Made by a program: the position numbers and the translations under genes. A DNA stretch of 64,000 nucleotides, taken from the NCBI GenBank assembly GCA_026929865.2, contig CM049404.1:28049001-28113000 (forward strand). Direction: 5' to 3'. Source of the DNA: Hyperoplus lanceolatus (taxonomy: Eukaryota > Chordata > Actinopteri > Uranoscopiformes > Ammodytidae). The notes below the pieces were generated by a model that was not told where the DNA came from, searched no databases, and saw only the letters and a list, made by a program, of their open reading frames with translations. How positions within the stretch are numbered: the first letter of the stretch is position 1; each line of letters opens with the position of its first letter. Below, one piece after another: positions 25,898 to 60,969 of the stretch.

Positions 25898-26175
25898 TGA
25901 ACAAGAGGCTGCAAATGAAAAAGACATTCAACTCCACACCCTTTGCACTTTAAATCGTTCAAACCTCAGGGATCTTGTCTGGTCTGGTCGCCTAATTCCT
26001 GAAGTTTGCAGTGAAATATGAAATCTGTTGTTGTGAGACCAAAGACTAAAACACGTGTTATTGTAAATAAATTGTAGATGTATTTTTCCATCAGCGACTC
26101 CTGTAAATTGTGTCCTCCTTTTGTCTAATCATGAAGAAATATTTTTGCTTAAATAAAAGTTAAGAGTTCTAGCGA
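25898..26175 (+). terminator. irx7 3'UTR with polyadenylation signals
   Basis: AATAAA occurs at 26066-26071 and 26152-26157. The second is followed by a GT-rich stretch (gtgtgttgtggtcttg), the usual downstream element, so the 3'UTR is probably about 270 nt. Confidence 0.65.
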
Positions 26176-26235
26176 AATTCTCAACGTGTGTTGTGGTCTT
26201 GTTTGAAGTTAGAATAGTGCAATACTTTATATATA

Positions 26236-26265
26236 GGCCTATATATATATATATATATATATATA
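26236..26265. repeat. (TA)n tract, left flank of the Tc1 insertion
   Basis: The TA run preceded by 'tataggcctatatata' is mirrored by the longer run after the element, as expected if the transposon landed inside one microsatellite. Confidence 0.85.
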
Positions 26266-28037
<1,772 letters not shown>

Positions 28038-28548
28038 GGAGAAATAGTCATTTGATATGCAGCTTTGCTTCCTAGAAATGTTATGCGTTTGTGTGAATTA
28101 GGACGGAGCACCAAAGGAACAATTGTATTCACTATTAGGCCTCCTGATGTTAAATGGATGAGTACAAAGTGAGTACTGGCCAGTGCTTTGCATATCTAAC
28201 CCAAATCTTTTAAGTCTTCCCAAACTGGTTTTTGGTAAGCTTGTTGATGGTTAATCCATACCATCAAAGTGAACATTTTAGACCTCAGATTTTTTAAATT
28301 ATTGATGTTACTGCACTTATAACTATTATACCCCCTTAGTTCCAGTATGAATTCAAGTCATATTAGACAGTATAGCAGAAGGCCTACAGGTCTGTTAAGG
28401 TGTTGGTGATGCTGTGAAGTTGAGGCACTCTTCACACATCAATCGAACATACATTTCCATGTAAATTCAGACAGGGCTGTACCTCCATTAATCCAGGGAT
28501 AATGTATGGAAGCCCCTGGGAACCACTGCAGGGCCTGAAACACAACAC

Positions 28549-28595
28549 GCAAACACACACACACACACGCACACACGCACACACACACACACACA

Positions 28596-28643
<48 letters not shown>

Positions 28644-28646
28644 CCA

Positions 28647-28737
<91 letters not shown>
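28549..28737. repeat. Compound (CA)n-(CACG)n-(CA)n microsatellite
   Basis: CA units, then about 20 CACG/GCAC tetramers with one slip, then about 35 CA units. The CACG block is CpG-dense and palindromic in type. Confidence 0.95.
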
Positions 28738-29623
28738 CTGCCTTGTCCCCTGGCCTTTTCCTCTCCATGCAAATCCCTACAAACAGGAACACACATAGAG
28801 CAGATTAGCCCTTTATCTGAGCCTCATCTCCTTACAGCAAACACATGAATACAGAACATGATATCATGTCATGAAACTCCATGAAGTTTCAGATTTAAAG
28901 ATACAACAGTGTCTCCTCTTGATTTGGACTTTTTACACTGCTAGGCTACTTACTGACACTTTACTGCTAATATCTCCACTTTTAGTCTTAACAAATACTT
29001 TCAAGTAGCAGGTCACCATATTGGAGAAATAGATGATGAATTTGAGCTTTTCAAAAGGCCACAGCGGACCTCTGGCACCCTCTTGAGGAAATAAAGAGTA
29101 ACTACAGCATGACTTATTCCCTTAAACCAGCTGTTTTCATATTGTGGGGAGAGCACAGGTGAAATGGACGGTAAGACTTCACAATAAGGCACACAACTTT
29201 GTAGTAACTACTACATAGTTATACTTCACCTGACCCATACGGTTTTTTGTTCTTAGTAACCCGCATAGAAAACACAGACGCTTCTTGTAACTCCAGAACT
29301 CGCCTGAGAATATTCAGATTTTTTCAAGTTTTCTTCGATATAAAAGCAATTCAGTGATATTAGTTTGCTAATGCATGAGTGCGATGCAAAAGGGAAGTGC
29401 TTGTTGCTCCTCAAGCTTACTTTCAATGCTGGAAATCTTACAAAATGGAAACTAATATACTATAGGCTAAAATGACTCAAAGGCTCAGGTTGCAGCCCTG
29501 CAGCAAAACCAAATCCACCATAGCAACATTATACTTCCTCTATTAATCCCCCTAAGCATCATGGGAACTGTATTGATTTTGTCCCAAGGGTGTCAAACTT
29601 AAAAATACACACCTACACCTACG

Positions 29624-29662
<39 letters not shown>

Positions 29663-29979
29663 CAGGAAAAATAAAAAATCCACATGGTTTGGATTTACAT
29701 TTTAATGCAAGTAAAAACACAACTTTTAAATTACATGCAGTTTATATGCACAATTATGACATTAACACATTTGTGTACCTCCTTCAATACTGTATATACA
29801 AGTGTTTTGGATATTAACAAAAAATATACATAATAAAGTCAAAGTAAAAAATGAGAGCACAACTTTAAAAAATGCTACAGACTTTAAAACTAATGCAGTC
29901 AAGTCACATACTTCAGTATGCCACAAGTATCTTCTAATATTCATCAATTCATCATTTGATTTGAATTGTTTTGTTAACA

Positions 29980-30098
29980 CACTAGATTTTTTTTCCAGTG
30001 CACACACAGTACGGACAGGTAGGGGATCGTGAGTAGATATTTGCTGATTTTGACAAAAAGTGATTTTGACAACAAACATTCTCCAGAATTGCTGAGGA
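29980..30098. mobile_element. Partial palindromic MITE (GGTAGAGTCAGCGATT family), right half only
   Basis: Contains 'cagtgcacacacagtacgga', 'gattttgacaaaaagtgatt' and 'cattctccagaattgctgag', matching the right halves at 13036, 43405 and 49428. The left half is absent. Confidence 0.6.
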
Positions 30099-30187
30099 AA
30101 CTAAATACATGGAATTATGTACAACAAGTGAAACATGGGGATACAACAGCAAACAGGTTGCATTCATGATTGATTACACAATAATAT

Positions 30188-33100
30188 CTATGTTGAGGAC
30201 ATTGTAAACGTTGAGTCGGGTTGTGACTCCTGTCGGGAGAGGATTTCTGATTTCCCGTTCTCCTGCGTCACAAAATTCCCTCTCTCGGTGAGCGCTAAAT
30301 CTGAAGACATCTCCTCACTTGGGTCAATTTCGTTTTCCTCCGGTTCCATCGTGGACAAACACTCCTCTTGAGAGGGATGGAACTCAGGAGAAATTAACTC
30401 CTCATCATTAAGTTCTGTTGGGTTTGTCACTAGTAATGCCGCTCCTCTCGGTGTTGGCTCATTCGCGTCTCCAAAACACAATTCAACGCAGCCCTACAAG
30501 AGTAAAAAAACATTAAAATGCATATTAGAAATGAAGAATACTACATTTTTAAAGGTGCACTATGTAACTTTGGGTGTGTCAGAGAAGTGAACATTTTCTA
30601 AGGTATATTCTCACAACTGAATTAACAAACTTTCCTCACAGGAAAATTGGATCCCTGGAACACTGTTTGAAGTTATAAGGCTACCTTAAAAGTAACCGTT
30701 TCACTGTTGTTGTTGTTTACAGCAGCAGGGCCCACAGTTTGGTTTATAAACATTTTCTAGTCTTACGTTTGGTTCAGGGTTCCAGGTGCCCCAAAATAAC
30801 TTTGTTTTGATTTATGATGATAGAATTCTTCAAAATTAAGAGTAACAAGTGGAGCAAATTTATTTTGTAAACCAGCTGAAGGCTCTGTAAATGTAAACAA
30901 ATCCTTCTCCCTTGAAACGGCATAGTGCACCTTTAAAAAGTGGATTTCAATTAATTCAAGGCAACAGATTGAGTGTCTCTCAGTGTGTTCACATGCACTG
31001 TACTAATCAGATCAGTGCACCTGAGAAACACAAATAATTCCTTTAGCAGTTTAAGGGATTAAGAAAAGCCATGTAAACCCTGTAATCCTCAATACTAAAT
31101 AGCATACAACTGTAGCGACTAAATGAAAAGTCCTTTAAAAGACATGTTTGGCATTCTGTGAAAAACGCTTGTTTGCTTTCTTGTCGAGAATTGTATATAA
31201 AGATCCAAACCACACTCATGCCTGTACGCTTAAAATGATGGTATTGGCAGCAGGCAGTTAGCTTATCTTAGCATAAAGACTGGGAACAGGGGCAAACAGC
31301 TAGCCTGGCTTAATTGAAAGGCAAACACAATTTTCTGTAAACTAATGGCAGTTGTAAATTGTAAAATTGTTTTCGAACACAAGCATAAGCATTCCCAATA
31401 AATGGTCTTCTAGAGAGAATTTTAACATGAGGCGCAATCATTTGTGTTGATCACATAGTCATAACACGTTACATAAGCATACATTCTGAATGAGAGATTC
31501 ATGAAGCTGTGAGGAAAGCCAGAAATGTATCAAACTTACCTTTAATTTCCCCTGTGCATCTCCATGTTTAACTAATACAAAAAAGGAAGAAAAGACAGAG
31601 AACGTGAGCACAATAAGTGGATTATTCAAAAATATCACATATTTTATAAGAGCATTTAGAGCATAGCATAGCCTACCTCTCCATAGGTAAACCCCGAGTA
31701 TAACGATCACAAACGATAAAACCAGGGACACCACAATAGCGATCGCCACGACATGCGCCCTGGAGTTTTGCTCTGCAAGGCAAGAGAAAGAGAAGAAAAA
31801 ATAATAAACATAAATTAACCTTCTAACAGTGTGTACCATTTAAAACACACTTACAATGTATCGTCATCAGTACATCATCCAACGTACAGTATCCTTAGAG
31901 TTAAGTGTTTGAGTTGCATTTGGGTATTTATTTAAAGGAATGCAAAAGTCTCAATATACAATATGTCCTCAAAGACAGGAAATAACACATATTTGCCTGT
32001 TACCAGGAGGAAGTACAAATTAGAAGTTGCAACAACAAAAAAAAGATGGTTCAATGCTTTATTTTTAATTATAAATCAAAACATATATATTTTTTTAGTA
32101 ATTTAAACAGAGTACAGTCTACAGACAAATGTATACAGTGTGTAGGGAAATGCTGTAAATCCCACACTCAAAAACCACAGACCGGCATAGATTTATGAGA
32201 TGCGCCGACACATCGCCTCCATAGTTTCGTTTTGACAAAGCTAACCACACACAGCAGTTTGGGGGCGGAGGCTAAAAAAAAAAAGTGAGAAACTTTTACT
32301 ATTTGTCTGCCTACACCGAACTTACCACAGATGTTGTCAGATACGTCCGTTCCACTTTGTTGAATATGAAATCCATTATCGCATCTGTAAAAGGATTTCA
32401 CATCGTTAAAATGATGATTCCTGTGGTCAGATTTAGGCTATTATTTCTCATAAAGTGTCCAGAAAGGCAGCAGTTTGATATTGTTGATGTTTAGATGAAT
32501 GATTTTAAGTTTACGTTCGGCAAAAAAATTGAAAGGAAAGCCAGTATTATGTAGTAGGTTTTTGGCCACTCAAAACCTTCAAAATAGCTTCAGTGCTCCT
32601 TGGCAAAGGCTATCCAAGTCTTTGAATATCTACTAGAAGGATCAAACATCCTTCTTTTAAAAGATATTCCCTTCTTTGCTATTTTGATGATAGTGATGGA
32701 GAGAGCTCCGAAATCTCCCATAAAGTATTAAATAAGGTATAGATCTATCTCTCAATTCAATGTGATTCACAGTATTTTTCAAGAGAGACCCCGTGTGGCC
32801 TGTTATGAAATATTCATGTTAACCCCCTCAGCTATTCAGGTTTTATTGTCATCTTATATGTCCATATTTTTTATGGATTTGGCTTTTTGTTTCCATCGCT
32901 GAAATTTACTTGAAAGTCTGAATAAGTTAGCTGCTATTTCTCAAAGAGATGAGAGTGAATGGTCCAGTACTAGGTCCAGTGCTAAGCTAAAGGTGTCAGT
33001 GCTTCAATGGAAGTGTTGGTTGGATCATCAAACAGTGTCTAGCACGTGATCCCCCACACCCTTTCACTGTTGGATATCCAAGACTGGCTGTATGAAGTAT

Positions 33101-35981
33101 ATATATTCAAGACTACTGTTACCTTTAGTGAACTGCATACTTTTCCTATGTGACATTGGAGGAAAAAACCCAATAAATTTGAAAACTATGGCCCCAGTAT
33201 ACTGAAAAAATGTTTAGACTGGTGGCATGTGTCAGCACCACAAGATTGATATCCTATTCCCTTAATCGAGAATAAGCAAACGCCACAAAAGATATACAAA
33301 ATACCTTTTTACATCTTACTACTAATACAGACATATGAGAGTCTCAAGTCATTTCAAACAGAGTTCTTTTGTAAATGTACTGGGCTTTCTTTACTTACTC
33401 TGTCCACTTTACACAGACACTGTCCCATGAGGTTTCATAGGAAAAGGTGTCAGGAGGGCATTCCCGGCACACTGTGTTGTGCGTGTGATTGCCTGAAAAC
33501 CAAAAGCGATGGTCAAAAAATAAAATAGCAGATTACAAAAAAAGTTGAAATATTCAGTGAAGTAAAATTAAAGAAAGTCACTATATCAAACCTAAGTGTG
33601 GTACCTTTGGGATGAGCCCCTTGTCCTGGATTGCATTTGCGGTGCGGCACACAGGTGATACACTCTTCACTGGAGCAGTGGTATCCGGGTTTACACACAC
33701 AGACGTTTTGTTTCTTGGTCGAATGGACAGAATCCTCAAAGTTTTTATCTGAAAGAAGAATGGAAAAAAGTTGAGAGTTGTGCTACAACAAAAAACAAAT
33801 AATCTATAATGAGCTGAATATATGTACTGTGTATTGCCCTGAAAAAAATTAGCAGACCACTCCAAAGGTTCAGTGTCTCTTTTTTTTACTATTTAAAGGC
33901 ATATGTTTGAGTAAAATGCACATTTTGTTTTATTTTCTATGAACTACTGAAAGCATTTCTACCAAATCCCCAATATAAATATTGTCATTAAGAGCATTTC
34001 CATTTTATAATGTAGAGATGAAGATTTAAGAAAGTGTTGTGTAGGGTCTTACTGGGGTCACAGTACGGCTGGCGTTGACACTTGAGTTCACGTGTGTATT
34101 TTTCCTGATATTCTCTCTCTGGACAATTGTTGCACTGGGGTTCAAGGCAAGTGCCGATGGAAGTCATGTGGGTGCCTGCAAAACATAAAGTAAGAGTGTT
34201 TAAATGTGAACTTGTGGCTAAAAGAAATACAATTAAAACAAGTAAACATCTATTCTTCTTTAAAGAAATGCTCAATTTATTACGGGTAATTAGCTTAATT
34301 TGTGGAGGTTAGATAATAAGATTAATACCACTCTTAATTCGTTACACTGAGTTTGAAGCTAGCTTAGCATAAAGACTGGAAGCGGGTGGAAATAGCTAGC
34401 CTGGCTCTGCCAAAAGGTAACACAAATCTTCTTCCCACAAGCACCTTTAAATCTCACAAATTACAAGTTACATATTTGATTTTTGTAAATCCACACAAAA
34501 GTTTGAGGGTGTGTTCTTTCATTATGAATTTAAAATTTTTCATTCATAAAAGTATAGTAAAAGTTTCGCCTATGAGTCCAAGCTGATATCTTATAATGCC
34601 TTGTTTATTCCACCAAAAGTCCAAACCTAAAATATTCAGTTCAAGATTAAACAAAACATTGAACACAAACATATCCTCTTATTTATAGAGAAGTTGTAGC
34701 TGGAGAATGTTGGGGAACTTTATTTCACAATTTTTCTCCTGAACAATGACTCAGAAGATTGACTGATTATTCTCAAAATAAATTACGATTACTCTCACGA
34801 CGAACCAATATTAATGTAGCTTCATATTCCTTAGACTATCATAAGAGCTGTATTGATTTTCGTCTCCAAGTCTTGGCAACAAAGCGAATAAGGCTAACGT
34901 TTTTTACCATCATTGTCAGCTATTCCTTTAAAGTGCCGTGGAGGTTAAGAGGGGGAAAGAGAAAGAGTAACTTTATGGTAAGAGGGAAGCTAAGTGAAAG
35001 CAAACATTTATGTTTTTATGGCCTCAGTGATGTTGCCATTGAGAAAAAGCCCCCAACAGCTCACTAGTATCCATTGTGTGACTGAATCAACGTCCCCAAG
35101 GTTGAAAATAGAAATATCATGTTCCTACATCTTTTTGACTTAAGCAAATACATATACAGTATGAAATAAATAAATCAAAATCTGCAGTGAAAGTGTGTTT
35201 ACGTACCTGGACCACACATTTTGCAGCACCCGCCATTCTTCTCATATTGCGTGAGTGGGTCACACTGGGGCTGAGCAGCTGCTATCACCTAAACAACAAC
35301 AAGTGTGTATGATACATGAATAAGAGATAGTGACAGTAGCTTAGGTCTTGTCTGGTTGGTGGGGTTATTCTGTGATCAAAGTGCGACTGTAAATCCACTT
35401 CCTAACAGCGGTTTGTCTGTCTCTTAAAGGGGCGTGACGGAAAGTCCCAAACATTCAACAAGCTGCTCACTGAGAAACCAGAAGACAGCAGGTGCAATGC
35501 CATTTTTTATTTTCTTTAAATATCAAACAAACTATTATAGACATTATTTTGTGTAACGGCGTTGCGATAAAGTAGTTTTTCACCCCAACACAGTCACGAG
35601 ACTGACTGTTGAGAGGAAAACGAAAGTGAAACTAAAAAAGACATACAGTAGGCTATATGATGCGTCATTGGGTGTAACATTGCAGCAATATGCACCATTT
35701 CGACAAGAATGTGTAAATTATTATAGCTATTGCATATGAGATAGAATATACTAGAATAAAGTATAAGTAGCTTAAACTACAGCCTATAATAACACAACTA
35801 GATGAGAAATAGCATGAGCTGCCTACACGTTTCACTAGTCAAAACCTATGTTCAAAAGCGATTTTCTTCCTCTCCACAAAAAACAATAACACATAGACTA
35901 AATCATTCTACTCACCACGAGCGCACACAGGATCAGCTGTAGTTGCATCCTGTAGGAGGATTGTCTCTGAAGTCGCAGCAT
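30188..35981 (-). CDS. cd40: CD40 (TNF receptor superfamily member 5)
   Basis: Nine coding exons, all GT-AG, on the minus strand: 35916-35981, 35207-35288, 34053-34175, 33605-33748, 33399-33492, 32326-32384, 31677-31772, 31540-31571 and 30188-30493. They sum to 333 residues plus stop, and human CD40 also has nine exons. Exon 1 gives a signal peptide (MQLQLILCALV; an upstream in-frame Met at 35981 adds 11 residues). Exons 2-6 hold cysteine-rich repeats, including YEKNGGCCKMCGPG, CVCKPGYHCSSEECITCVPH and QQSGTDVSDNIC, closely paralleling CD40. Exon 7 is one membrane span (VVAIAIVVSLVLSFVIVIL). The tail ends with VTQENGK, as CD40 has VTQEDGK, and holds TRAF2-type PSQEE and SRQE. CD40 is the receptor for CD40 ligand on B cells and antigen-presenting cells and signals through TRAFs to NF-kappaB. 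Confidence 0.88.
30551..30937. mobile_element. MITE with TTTAAAGGTGCACTATG ends in cd40 intron 8
   Basis: 'aaaggtgcactatgtaac' at the left is inverted at the right as 'catagtgcacctttaaaa'. The body is AT-rich and non-coding. T/A-rich flanks hide the target site. Confidence 0.7.
31130..31345. repeat. Dispersed fish repeat (TTAGCATAAAGACTGG family), copy 1
   Basis: 'cagttagcttatcttagcat' and 'aaagactgggaacagggg...aacagctagcctggctt' recur at about 34350-34410 and fit a repeat widely seen in fish introns. It lies in cd40 intron 8. Confidence 0.55.
34325..34480. repeat. Dispersed fish repeat (TTAGCATAAAGACTGG family), copy 2
   Basis: Shares 'gcttagcataaagactgg' and 'agctagcctggctctgcc' with copy 1; located in cd40 intron 2. 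Confidence 0.55.
35439..35448 (-). promoter_or_regulatory. Consensus NF-kappaB site in cd40 intron 1
   Basis: Read on the minus strand the sequence is GGGACTTTCC, the canonical kappaB decamer. It lies about 470 bp into the first intron of cd40, a gene known to respond to NF-kappaB. Confidence 0.45.
35615..35632 (+). promoter_or_regulatory. ISRE/IRF-like element in cd40 intron 1
   Basis: gaaaacgaaagtgaaact contains GAAAGTGAAACT, matching the interferon-stimulated response element (GAAANNGAAACT). It is 170 bp from the kappaB site and 285 bp from exon 1. Confidence 0.45.
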
Positions 35982-36096
35982 GTTGTATCGTAAACACGTC
36001 CACGCAGTCACAGGCTCAAACACAGTCTGAATAGTCGCTGGACTGAGACGTAGTAAGAGTCCTCCTGTGACTATACCGTGGGAGGAGCTGCCCAAG

Positions 36097-36106
36097 GGGG
36101 GTTTCC
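36097..36106 (+). promoter_or_regulatory. NF-kappaB-like site upstream of the cd40 start codon
   Basis: GGGGGTTTCC fits GGGRNYYYCC and lies about 115-125 bp upstream of the cd40 ATG, in promoter position. No convincing TATA box was seen here. Confidence 0.4.
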
Positions 36107-38056
36107 GCGGTGAGTGTGATATATTTTTTTAATTTGACCATTTCCTGTAAAGCACTAATATCGTTGTCGTATTCTATCACTGAGAATGACGATGTTGAAT
36201 TAGACATTAACAATATTTTACTTCATTTAATTTCAATGGACTGTTTCTAAAAAGTATACTAACATCAGGTTTCACTTTATTGTCCCTGTGGGGGACATTT
36301 GGCGTTGGCCTAATGCATGATAGCTTCATTAACACCTTCAAGAAACCACGAACAAAGCAAATTAGGATAACAATAGTGTGAATGCAAGCTCCAACATACA
36401 CACTAATAACATGGTTATGCTTCTTGTAGGTTAGGCTTCATGAGGATATTTGCAAAGTACAAGAACACTGGTGGATCTGTCCAATCAGAGCAGACTGGGC
36501 TTTTCAGAACAGTGGGCTAAAACGGAGCATCTTGGATGAAGGGTGAGAAAGGCTGGAAATAAGGTATGAAGAAATGGATGTGAGAAGAAAAATAATATAT
36601 CTTTTTTTAAACCGCTTCAAATAGACACCAAAAATACAGTACTCCAGTAAAGTACTTGGTTGTATTGCTGCAGACCATTGCTACATTTTAAAATGGAATT
36701 AAGGATTGTATGGGGCAACTCCTACACAGAAGGGGGGAATGAAACATATCCATAAAGGTATTTTTCACAAACTGTAAGGCTTCCTGGGGTATTTTATAAC
36801 ATTAAACTTTGATTGTTTTCATTGCTCTGGACCACTCCTATTCTATGAAACCAGGATTCCCCTAGAAGTTTTGATGCAGGGGCTTTCCCCACATCATAGT
36901 CACCGTGGTAACTGCAGTTGAAGGTCCCCCTCTGTTGTGTAATTCAGTCTTCACACAGGCGCTTCACTGACTGCGCAAGTGCACTGATATGAAAATGTAA
37001 TTTTTTTTATTTATTTTTTTTGTAAACCAGCTGTGATTCAGATTTGGCTGTGTGTGTATCCAAGCGATTACAGCACCGGATGCACTAACTTTCTCACAAC
37101 CTTTTATTTGCTGGAAATTGCAACGGATTCCCAATAAGAGTGTCCTTTCTTGTTCCTAGATTTAAATAATTCCATTTTAGTTAGATAGTTTTCTTAGTAT
37201 TTTTATATTAACACAATGACACCTGTGAACTAGGACTTTTCCTTCCTTTAAAAAACTTACATAACTGATGGACAAGAAAGCTGAAAAATCACATTTGGTC
37301 CCATATACTATACTACTACTATATACTGTACCTATATACTATTTAATTTGGTTTTGCCTTCTGGGATGATTAAAATAACTATTGTACCAGATTTGTATAG
37401 GTTTTATTTGCCTTTTGGGATTAAAATAATCAGTCTTAAAAAGGCATACCATCTATGAATCATAAAAGCAGCATTCTGATTTCAATCAAAATCATCAGGG
37501 GAAAATAATACTATAAAACATAAGATGAAAAGTTTATTTCTGTTGCTATTTAAATTTGCATGGGACTTTACCTGGATTTTCATTGAAAAAATACAGTAAA
37601 TCAGCCATATTCCTTAACAGTATCGACAATAACATTCTTAGCCGGAACCAAGTGAGATATATACATTATATTACTATGTTGTATCATTATGAGCATTGTG
37701 AAAGAGCCACAGGGTTTCTTAGCAATCTCTACTTGGTAAAACAAGGTGAGTAACAGATAAGGTGATTCTTCCTGCAAGTGGAGGCATGCAATCTGACTGG
37801 AAATGTTTTCTGCTGTTTTACAGAGGAAAAGTCTTTTGTGTTTCTGTGGGCGTGTCTGAACGGCCTCTGTCTTGCCTTTACCTGGCCGAGGGGGAGGTGT
37901 TACCTGAGCTCAAACAGGCGGAGAGGTAGAGAGAGTGACAAAAATAAACCACAGCAAAATTCCCTTTCCCCAGGTCACAACAGAAACGCCTTTGCTGTAA
38001 AAAAAGGATCTGGACAGTTGTGTGGTGGACTATTGTTTTAAACCTAAAAAGTTACA
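36107..38056. other. Region between divergent cd40 and the PH-domain formin
   Basis: Presumed promoter and 5'UTR sequence for both genes. A plausible short 5'UTR intron of the formin runs from 37746 (acaag|gtgagt) to 37823 (ctgttttacag), 78 nt, near the usual minimum for fish. An open frame at 37778-38041 overlaps this and shows no domain signal. Confidence 0.4.
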
Positions 38057-58994
<20,938 letters not shown>

Positions 58995-60960
58995 GTACAG
59001 TTTTCAAATTCCCCCCATATTAACTTTAATAACATAAATAAGATTGTAATGTCTTTTTGTATTTTTTGCCTGTGACACCACAACACAAGCAGAATCTAAT
59101 GCAGCTCCTGCCTATGTCGCGATTCCTTTTTAAAGAGTTGAGACTTCATTCAGCTTCCCCCTCACACATATAGTGGGCGTCATGACAAGCTCTTTGCATT
59201 CATTCGGTTATCACCTCTCAGCATTCCCGCTAGTCATCTGACCTGTGTGTGTGTGTGTGTGTGTGTGTGGTCGGCTTAAGGCTGCAGTATGTACGACAGA
59301 TGAGCTGCAGGACACAGACACTTCCAGGAGTATTTAACACCAGACATAAGGGATTTAATATGTACGCTAAGAGACAGGGACATGGGCTTAGGTTTCCTGT
59401 TCAACATTGGTTGGGACACATTTAATATTGACTGTCTAATACTTAATTTCCTGCAACCTGGTGAATTTTTAGGACCAATTTATGCCTCTTCTGCATTCAT
59501 TTATGGGGAAAATTTGTTTATTTCTGTAAAGGAACAAAAGACAACATTTGGGTTGTTATTTAGATAGTGCACTCAACAGAATCTGTAAATGGGACCACAT
59601 TGAAAGTCCTTAATATGGAGGTGATTTGCTCACTCTTTTGCAGGATTTTCTATTCACCTAATGGTCGGTCAATTTGTAGGTCATTCCAAACAATCCTCCC
59701 CCTGAAAGCTATTAAATCATTAAAGACAATGGATTCAATCTTTCTGAATCGTCCCACATTCACAATACATAGCATCAGATTATTAATTGGAGTTAAATGC
59801 GTCCTCCAGATGAGGTTTACAGTAGTCTGCACTGGTTACTGCCTCATATTACAGACAAAAACACTTTAGCCACGCTAGCTCTAGGTATGGCTATGTCTGT
59901 CTGGCGGTCGGTCCGTCAGTTTGTCTTTAGAACAGACAAATCTTAACAACTACAAAATGGATCGGCGCAATTTTTTTTCAATCGTGCCGACTCTAGTTAT
60001 CCCTGAAGGGATTCATCTTGTGCCCCTACAATTTCTGTTTCTAGTGAAATTAACGGATTGATTGACAAGATATTTGGCACACAAATTCAGGTCCCCCTTT
60101 AGAATGAAATGATATATCTGGGTCTAAAAACACATTTTACCAAGCAAGATAAATAGCCTATATTAACGTAAAAGCAATGACCTTCACTAAAAATGAAAGG
60201 AATCCTAATCATGCGTTGCAGGCTATCACTCTGTTGCACTACACTGTATAATGGGTGATTGTACCGTATGTTCTTGAGTCCCTTTGTAAACGCTTTCAGT
60301 TGGAACTTTAATCCTGTGCAGTCCCGAAGCAGAAATCCAACAAAAGAGTGATTTTGTTTCTATTTGTCAAATGTGGCACATATGCAAAAAATAGTCAGCT
60401 AAACACCTGAAAAAGCGTGACTGCTTCAAACCCAGTGAATAAATGTGCTAACACAATTTTTAGCTCAGGGGCGAATTAATTCATAACAGCGTTTCCATGG
60501 CAGGGAATCCATGTGATCTGTTAACCTCGCATTGAAACATTAAAAAATGTGTCAAAAAACCAAGACGCAGAGCATGCAGAGCATTGAGAGCACGGAGGAT
60601 GTTATGAGACATTCTGAGACATTTCTTTAAAAATAAAATAGACAAATGATTCTATTGAACATGAACTGATAACCAGTTTGAAAAAGTCAAGGTTGCGTTA
60701 TTATTTTCTGTCATACCTTTCTAAGGTACTAGAACACATAGGATGCTAACATACAATGTTAACATCAACAACATTTATTCTTTTTATTCTCTTCCTCAAT
60801 GTCTTTTTACCCTAGCACCTATTAATCTTGTTTGGTTTGTTGTGTGTATATATGAATATGTGTATTCATCTTTTTGTGTATGTGTTTGTTTATTAGTATG
60901 TATTTATTTGATTGTACTTGCTCATATGTATTTTGTTAAAGCACTTTGTAAACCATTGTT
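58995..60960. other. Formin intron 10, left part
   Basis: No further FH2 exon recognised. It contains a (TG)n tract (59242-59268) and a hAT-family fragment at 59437-59570 ('cttaatttcctgcaacctgg', 'aaagacaacatt') similar to 10313-10430. Confidence 0.5.
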
Positions 60961-60969
60961 TTTAAAGGT

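Noticed and set aside
37778-38041. 87-codon frame upstream of the formin as a separate small gene
   Set aside because: It spans a likely 5'UTR intron, shows no domain and is followed closely by the formin start codon.
59382-59869. Overlapping frames of 61 and 100 codons as further FH2 exons
   Set aside because: No FH2 motifs, and part of the sequence matches the hAT-like family of 9651-10925.
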